DNA from: Weissella cibaria KACC 11862
Lineage (GTDB): Bacteria; Bacillota; Bacilli; Lactobacillales; Lactobacillaceae
DNA length: 64,000 nucleotides
Reading direction: 5' to 3'
Assembly (NCBI RefSeq): GCF_000193635.1
Contig: NZ_AEKT01000057.1
Span: forward strand, 62,001 to 126,000
A program made the position numbers and the translations under genes. Below the pieces are notes generated by a model. It was not told the origin of the DNA and did not search any database. It saw only the letters and a program-made list of their open reading frames with translations. Of the stretch, positions 60,001-64,000 are shown in pieces; within the stretch, counting starts at the first letter, position 1; the number at the start of each line of letters is the position of its first letter.

Positions 60001-63000
60001 CAAAGCATCCTTAGCAGCTTGCACAGCTAGCTCATTTGAGACCGGTGCCAAGTCTGCCAACGCATCTGCCGCGTTATCACGTGCTTCCGCTTGATCCTTG
60101 GCAGCTTGCGTCACGGCCGTTCGTAAGGCATCCAAAGCATTCGCAATATCAGCCGTTAAGGCATCTGGCGAGTCAGTTGCCGCTTCATCTTGCAACTCTT
60201 GCAACGCATCCAAAGCGGCCTGAACAGCTGGTTCTTCACGTTGGTTCGAGTTAGCAACCTTGGTCTCATACGCATCCGCCTGCTGATTGATGGTATCACG
60301 CTTCGTCTGTTCAGCCGTATTCGCTGCGATCAAGGCGTCGGTCGCCTTTTCAATATCAGCTGTTGAAGAACTTGGATCTTGCAGCAGCTGATTCAAGGCG
60401 TCACGGGCCTTCGTCACAGTCGCCTCGTTAGAGACCGGTTGTGAGTCAACAATCGCTTGGGCCGCTGCATCACGAGCTGCCTGTTGATTTTGCTTAGCCG
60501 CTTCTTGCGCAGCCGCCAAATCATTAATCGCTTGCTTAATATCATCTGTCAACGCATCCGATGAATCGGCAGCTGCCTTAGCTTGCACGTCCTTCAAGTG
60601 TTGAATTGCTTCTAGAACGCCTGGCTCAGTCGCCTGATCTGACGTTTCAGCTGCTGACACCGCATCATGGGCTTGCGTATTCGCCGCATCACGATCGACT
60701 TGATCAGTCGCCGTCGCCGCTGTTAACTTTTCGGTCGCTTCCTGAATATCTGCCGTGGTTGCAGCTGGATTATTCAGGACATCTTGCAAGTTTTGAATCG
60801 CATCCGCTGTGGCCTGTTCATGTGAAACTGGTGCAGTCGCATTCAATGCATCTTGGGCCGCTTGACGCGCATCCCCTTGATTATCCGCGGCTTCCGCAAT
60901 CGCATCTTGCAAATTCTTAATCGCGTCGCGAATATCTTGTGTCAAGGCGTCTGGGTTATCTGTCTTCGCTTGATCAACCAAATCTTGCAAGGCTTGTTCA
61001 GCCGCTTGCACACTTGGTTCATCCGATTGATTTGAACCTTGCGCATTCGTAATTGCCGTCGCTGCATCTTGATCGACTGCCGCACGTTGATCAACCGCCG
61101 TCTCAGTTGCAGTCCGCAATGCTTGCGTCGCGTCGTTAATCTGGTCAGCTGTGGCCGTTGGATCGTTCAACACGTTATTCAACGCATCAATCTTGTCTTG
61201 TACACCCGGCTCATACGTGACCGGCGTCGTTTCATTCAACGCCTTCGCCGCATCAGCGCGAGCCGCATCTTGGGCCCCACCAGCATCAGCAACAGCATCC
61301 TTCAACGCTTGCGTAGCTTGCGCGATATCATCGGTCAAGGCGTTAGGATCACCAGTCTTCGCCGCATCAATCAAATCTTGCAATTTCTTGGCCGCATCGA
61401 TTACCGATTGGTCATTCGCTTGATTTGACTGACTGGCTGACGTGATTTCATCCTGAGCCGCTTGATTAGCCACATCACGGTCAGCCTTTGCATCAGCGAC
61501 AGCCTTGTCATACGCATTCGTTGCATCAACAATCTGTTCTGGCGTGCTGTCTGGGTTATTCAGAATATCCGTCAACTGTTGCTTAGCATCAATCACGCTG
61601 GTTTCATTTTGAACCGGCGTATTATCTTGATTCAATGCAGTATTAGCGGCGTCCTTTACCGCATCGACAACCGCTTGTTGGGCATCGGTAATGTCCTGGG
61701 TCGTGCCTTCGTTGTTGGCCGCGTTCTTCACTGCATCCGCCAACTTCGCAACAGCATCCTTTACTGCATCATCCTGACTAGCCGCAACCTGATCCGTAAT
61801 CGTATCAGCTGCTTGGTTAGCTGCATCACGATCTTGCTTGGCTGTATCAACCGCGTCTTGCAACGCTTGCTTAGCTTGGTCGATAGCTTCCGTCGTTGAC
61901 GTTGGGTCATCCAGCACATCGTTCAACGCATCTTGCTTCGCTTGCACGTCTGCCTCTTGCGCAACTGGTGCCGTATCAACCGCCTTCGCTTCTGCACGTG
62001 CAACGGCATTCTCCAGTGCATTTGTCGCATCCGTAATGGCTTGACTAGTGCCGGTGTCAGCATCCCCAGCAGCGATAGCATCACGCAAATCTTGCATGGC
62101 ATCCGCCACGGCTGGGTCCGTTGCAACCGCTGTTGTATCATCTGACGCCAACGTATCGTTAGCCGTTGTTTTGGCTGCATCACGATCTTGCTTAGCTTGA
62201 TCAACCGCATCTTGCAACGCCTGCTTGGCTTGGGCCACATCAGCGTCGCTCGCTGTTGGATCCTTCGCCAAATCATCTAATTGTTGCTGTGCGTCCTTTA
62301 CCGCTGTTTCTTGTGAAACTGGCGCAGTTTCAACGGCTGTCAACGTCACCGTCTTCGTTGTCGTATTACCCGTTGCATCCTTCACTGTAATCGTGACATC
62401 GCGTGAGACGCCATCTTCAGCAACTTGCGCGGCAATCGTCTCATAATCAGTTGTCGTCACACTGGTTCCGTACTGCTGATTATCAGTCGTATCAAAGCCA
62501 ACTGCCGCTAGGAAATCAGCTTCTGTTGCCGGCATGCCTGACTTCGATGAGACAAGTTCGTCCTTCGTCGTCGTAATCGTTGGCGCTTGCACATCACGGT
62601 AGACGTAACGCACCTTTTGGTCGACGGCCGTATCGTTGTCGAAATTAGCCGCGTCCGCTTGGTTTTGAACTACCAATTGGTAACCCGCAATTTTTTGATC
62701 CGCTTGCAACGACGCGTCGTCATAATTAACCGTCTCGTTCGTCACACCTGTCAAAGTATGACTTTGCACCTTGGTATCCGTTGTCAACGTTCGACCAACT
62801 TCATCAACGAATTCAACGACTACCTTTTGAGCCAATGGTGTGTATGTCACAACCGTGTTTTGCGTTGGTCCATCCGTATCGGCCACCGTATCATACGTCA
62901 ACGTGTAAGTTGCTGACTTCTCATCGGCCGCAATCGTCCAAACGATACCTGGTGCATCAGTGACACTTGTAATCTTGTAACCAGTTGGTGCGTTAAACGT

Positions 63001-63012
63001 CCCCTTAACCAC
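57061..63012 (-). CDS. Adhesin 2, main part (13 tandem helical repeats, LPYTG anchor)
   Basis: 1,983 codons from the first usable start; the frame itself is open to about 63170. After two MucBP/Ig-like modules (to about residue 230) come 13 tandem units of about 115-135 residues, each two helical sub-modules: A-type (xAPVSNEAxVxxAxxxLQ..LLxDPxSTxxxI) and B-type (SxQxxEPxVxxAxxxLQ..AAAxDxxxALTxDI). They are Ala/Asp/Gln-rich, almost free of aromatic residues and lack Cys, fitting an extended stalk. The end is a Pro/Thr linker, LPYTG, a hydrophobic helix and KRRKREEEDK, a sortase signal with Tyr in the X position. Confidence 0.85.
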   Translation of the reverse strand: MVKGTFNAPTGYKITSVTDAPGIVWTIAADEKSATYTLTYDTVADTDGPTQNTVVTYTPLAQKVVVEFVDEVGRTLTTDTKVQSHTLTGVTNETVNYDDASLQADQKIAGYQLVVQNQADAANFDNDTAVDQKVRYVYRDVQAPTITTTKDELVSSKSGMPATEADFLAAVGFDTTDNQQYGTSVTTTDYETIAAQVAEDGVSRDVTITVKDATGNTTTKTVTLTAVETAPVSQETAVKDAQQQLDDLAKDPTASDADVAQAKQALQDAVDQAKQDRDAAKTTANDTLASDDTTAVATDPAVADAMQDLRDAIAAGDADTGTSQAITDATNALENAVARAEAKAVDTAPVAQEADVQAKQDALNDVLDDPTSTTEAIDQAKQALQDAVDTAKQDRDAANQAADTITDQVAASQDDAVKDAVAKLADAVKNAANNEGTTQDITDAQQAVVDAVKDAANTALNQDNTPVQNETSVIDAKQQLTDILNNPDSTPEQIVDATNAYDKAVADAKADRDVANQAAQDEITSASQSNQANDQSVIDAAKKLQDLIDAAKTGDPNALTDDIAQATQALKDAVADAGGAQDAARADAAKALNETTPVTYEPGVQDKIDALNNVLNDPTATADQINDATQALRTATETAVDQRAAVDQDAATAITNAQGSNQSDEPSVQAAEQALQDLVDQAKTDNPDALTQDIRDAIKNLQDAIAEAADNQGDARQAAQDALNATAPVSHEQATADAIQNLQDVLNNPAATTADIQEATEKLTAATATDQVDRDAANTQAHDAVSAAETSDQATEPGVLEAIQHLKDVQAKAAADSSDALTDDIKQAINDLAAAQEAAKQNQQAARDAAAQAIVDSQPVSNEATVTKARDALNQLLQDPSSSTADIEKATDALIAANTAEQTKRDTINQQADAYETKVANSNQREEPAVQAALDALQELQDEAATDSPDALTADIANALDALRTAVTQAAKDQAEARDNAADALADLAPVSNELAVQAAKDALDALLADSTSTADDIKQATQDLLNATSDAKAERTTANTDAQNAMTDAQNSKQADEPAVQDALKHLQDVMDAAANDDANALTADIIDAQKALEQAVADAKDAQEQARKDAAIAIASTSPVSNEPGTAQALNNLEAVLKDPNATQAEITAATKALRDQTATDKQARDTANTNGDAAIKLAQASNQSDEPSVVAAIKNLQDIMTAAATDTNTALTKDITSAIAALQTAEETAQANQEQARTDAQTALDQTAPVSNEAAVADAISNLQKLLDDPKSTAKEIADATTALTTAVADANEKRDAANTAADQAVADVPSELASEPTVAAAEQALKQLQDAAAADQSDALTADIEAATKALQDAVQTADQARDTARDAATDLLTQTAPLSNEAKVASAKDALQKLLDDPTSTTAAIENATATLRDALRADGADRNAANTAGTSLVDLVKGAPAYTDKAVQDAVQKLQDVMAAAAKDSATDLTADIEAATKALQDTFTAANSDIEAARDAANALLGKTAPISHEPAVATAIADLEKILQDASSSAETIEAATKALQDAMTPAQTARDTANTDGQKLLDATKNTTAAKDKGVQDAMSRLQAVMAAAAKDSATNLTADIEAAMKALQAAVNTADGGRQAAVDAANDLLTKTAPVSHEADVAKAIKQLQAVVNDPTASETDIETATAALQTALDAANKARTTADTAGTQAIKTAQASDQSADPAVQAAIKHLQDVMAAAATDSANDLTADIEAAMKALQAAVQQSASERATAAAAANDLLGKTAPVSHEPAVADAISKLQAVLDDPKSTAKDIQAATAALQTALDAANAARANANKAGHDAVTTAQNTAVAGDPAVQAALAHLQAIMDAAGKDSTNDLTADILAAVKALEAAIATAEGKSVPTETPAASAPVATPVTSSGETAPVAPQSGGVLPYVAPSNTIVPTNAPVQRSGLLPYTGYTDDWRLTALGIFLFSASLLFVAAKRRKREEEDK

Positions 63013-63125
63013 TTGTTCTGACTTACCATTTAGCGTCTCATCAGATTGTGGGAAGGCTGGCGTGTTGGGCGAACCATCCGCATATTGTTGCTTAATTGTC
63101 GCACTTTGATCAGCCGCAATATACG

Positions 63126-64000
63126 TTACCGTAAAGTTCTGGGCTTCTGTATCTTGCGCTGATCCATTATTCGTGCGTCAAAGATTGGATTTGCGGCCAA
63201 AGCTTTCGCCATCGTGTCGTAAACCTCACCATCAGGTCCGGTTACCGTGTAACTGTACCCTGCCTTAGTCAATTCACTATCTGAGAAGCCTTGTGGTAAC
63301 GTGATATCCTCAGCCGTATAGCCCTGCACTGGCGTCATCTTAGCCGTCACAGTTGTTGGCCAAGTTGGCACGTTAATCTTAAACATTGCCACTTGTTCAG
63401 ACTTGCTTAGCGTAATGGTCGTATCTTGCGTTTGCTCATCCGTGCCTGACGCATCCGTATTCTTCGAGTTATCGTACGTTCCCGTTACGTTAACCGTCTT
63501 ACCATCATTACTAATCTCAGTTGTCATGCCTGAGGCGGCCGCTGCACTACCACTTGCTACGTAGTATCCGGCTGGCGTTGTGTACTCATACGCATATGAT
63601 TGGTTAGTCTTGGCATTCTGCGTGTCAACAACACTCGTCGTACCATCCGGCATTGCTTGAATAACGTTTGCCGTTTGGTTATTTGGTGCAAAAGTAACCA
63701 CCATATCTTGTGAATCACTATCAGTGGCACTATTACCATTCGGAGTATCATCTAGAATGACTGAATAAGTCGCTTCTTGGTGCGTCTCGTCCGTGTAAAC
63801 CACATTATATGGATCACCGGAAATTGACACGATGTAGTAACCTTCAGGCGCGGTAATTGTACCCGTCTTAGAATCACCGGTCACCCCAGCTAATGGCACA
63901 TCAGCTGGTACCGTTGGTGAACCAATCGCGTCGGCATAAGAGAAGCTAATATTTCCAGATTGACTAGCCGGTGCCATCCGTAGTGTGAAATTCTGCGCAG
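63126..64000 (-). CDS. Adhesin 2, upstream fragment (partial, runs off the window)
   Basis: About 290 codons without start or stop lesions up to the frameshift. Beta-rich modules with motifs AQNFTLRM, GTITAPEGYYIVSISGDP and DMVVTFAPNNQTANVIQ that recur after the break, so probably MucBP/Ig-like repeats near the ligand-binding end. No signal peptide is visible because the 5' end lies beyond 64000. Confidence 0.7.
   Translation of the reverse strand, partial: AQNFTLRMAPASQSGNISFSYADAIGSPTVPADVPLAGVTGDSKTGTITAPEGYYIVSISGDPYNVVYTDETHQEATYSVILDDTPNGNSATDSDSQDMVVTFAPNNQTANVIQAMPDGTTSVVDTQNAKTNQSYAYEYTTPAGYYVASGSAAAASGMTTEISNDGKTVNVTGTYDNSKNTDASGTDEQTQDTTITLSKSEQVAMFKINVPTWPTTVTAKMTPVQGYTAEDITLPQGFSDSELTKAGYSYTVTGPDGEVYDTMAKALAANPIFDARIMDQRKIQKPRTLR

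Larger units (their letters stand above)
57061..64000 (-). pseudogene. Giant tandem-repeat LPxTG-type surface protein gene, frameshifted, 5' end outside the window
   Basis: More than 2,300 codons lie within the window. The upstream frame (63126-64000) is open to the window edge and shifts to the downstream frame near 63171-63175: the first reads NPIFDAR then goes off to a stop, while the other reads NNGSAQDTEAQNFTVTYIAADQ onward. One additional base at GCACG-AATAATGG would join them as DARNNGSAQD. Sequence similarity across the break (AQNFTLRM.. at the window edge and AQNFTVTYI.. after the break) shows that both frames belong to the same repeat array. Cause as for adhesin 1: decay, switching or sequencing error. 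Confidence 0.8.

Noticed and set aside
57400-62330. Regular tandem repeats that might be taken for a CRISPR array
   Set aside because: Units are about 390 bases, coding and in frame; no short direct repeats with unique spacers and no cas genes in the window.

Overview
The window is a chromosomal piece of a low-to-mid GC lactic acid bacterium of the Lactobacillales, most likely Weissella or a close relative such as Leuconostoc. This rests on gene content rather than any marker gene: an oppDFBCA order, class-2 GalT with GalK, lactose/cellobiose-type PTS with GH1 phospho-beta-glucosidases, T-box leaders, CcpA cre sites, a KxYKxGKxW signal peptide and LPxTG-type anchors. No rRNA, tRNA, CRISPR array or intact transposase was seen. 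Almost every gene is on the minus strand; the clear exceptions are lctP, two very small ORFs near 40.2-40.6 kb and a VanZ-RDD protein.

Layout. 0-5.7 kb: small membrane protein, beta-hydroxyacid dehydrogenase, a CcpA-controlled diacetyl/acetoin reductase, and an Mga-like regulator divergent from lactate permease. 6-14.7 kb: aldo/keto reductase, purine-riboswitch-controlled pbuX-xpt, secreted SGNH hydrolase, a redox group (flavin disulfide reductase, free methionine sulfoxide reductase under a Met-type T-box, thioredoxin behind its own attenuator-like leader) and an MFS exporter. 14.7-18.3 kb: heterodimeric ABC exporter, one half broken by an amber codon. 18.3-24.1 kb: oligopeptide transporter. 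24.3-29.4 kb: galactose operon with an AraC regulator. 29.5-33.1 kb: an EIIC-like membrane protein, a D-2-hydroxyacid dehydrogenase and an aminotransferase behind a leader peptide rich in Tyr, Phe and Trp codons and a five-segment attenuator. 33.1-38.9 kb: cellobiose-type PTS operon with two cre sites on its promoter, then a gene of unknown function behind a structured leader. 39-48.6 kb: ilvE, tyrS with a Tyr T-box, oxidoreductases, a glycosyltransferase, VanZ-RDD, TauE. 48.7-64 kb: two giant sortase-anchored surface proteins, each interrupted by an apparent one-base frameshift.

Two observations stand out. First, the aromatic leader peptide at 32911-32988 and the alternative hairpins after it form a complete ribosome-mediated transcription attenuator, unusual in a group where tRNA-sensing T-boxes usually do this job. 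It controls an aminotransferase / 2-hydroxyacid dehydrogenase / transporter-like operon that may recover aromatic amino acids from hydroxy or keto acids. Second, a 237-bp intergenic element occurs three times (5.8, 40.8 and 47.3 kb) at identical length. Its terminal stem differs in sequence between copies but keeps its base pairing, which points to a selected RNA or single-strand DNA fold. A further multi-branched structured element lies next to the third copy.

Regulatory logic: CcpA controls sugar and overflow genes (cre at butA, the galactose operon and the PTS operon). Uncharged tRNA controls tyrS and, by inference, methionine sulfoxide recovery. A purine controls pbuX-xpt, and aromatic amino acid supply controls the aminotransferase operon. 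Three disrupted genes in one window (ABC half, both adhesins) mean either real decay or phase change, or residual sequence errors, and should be resolved before the proteome is interpreted.
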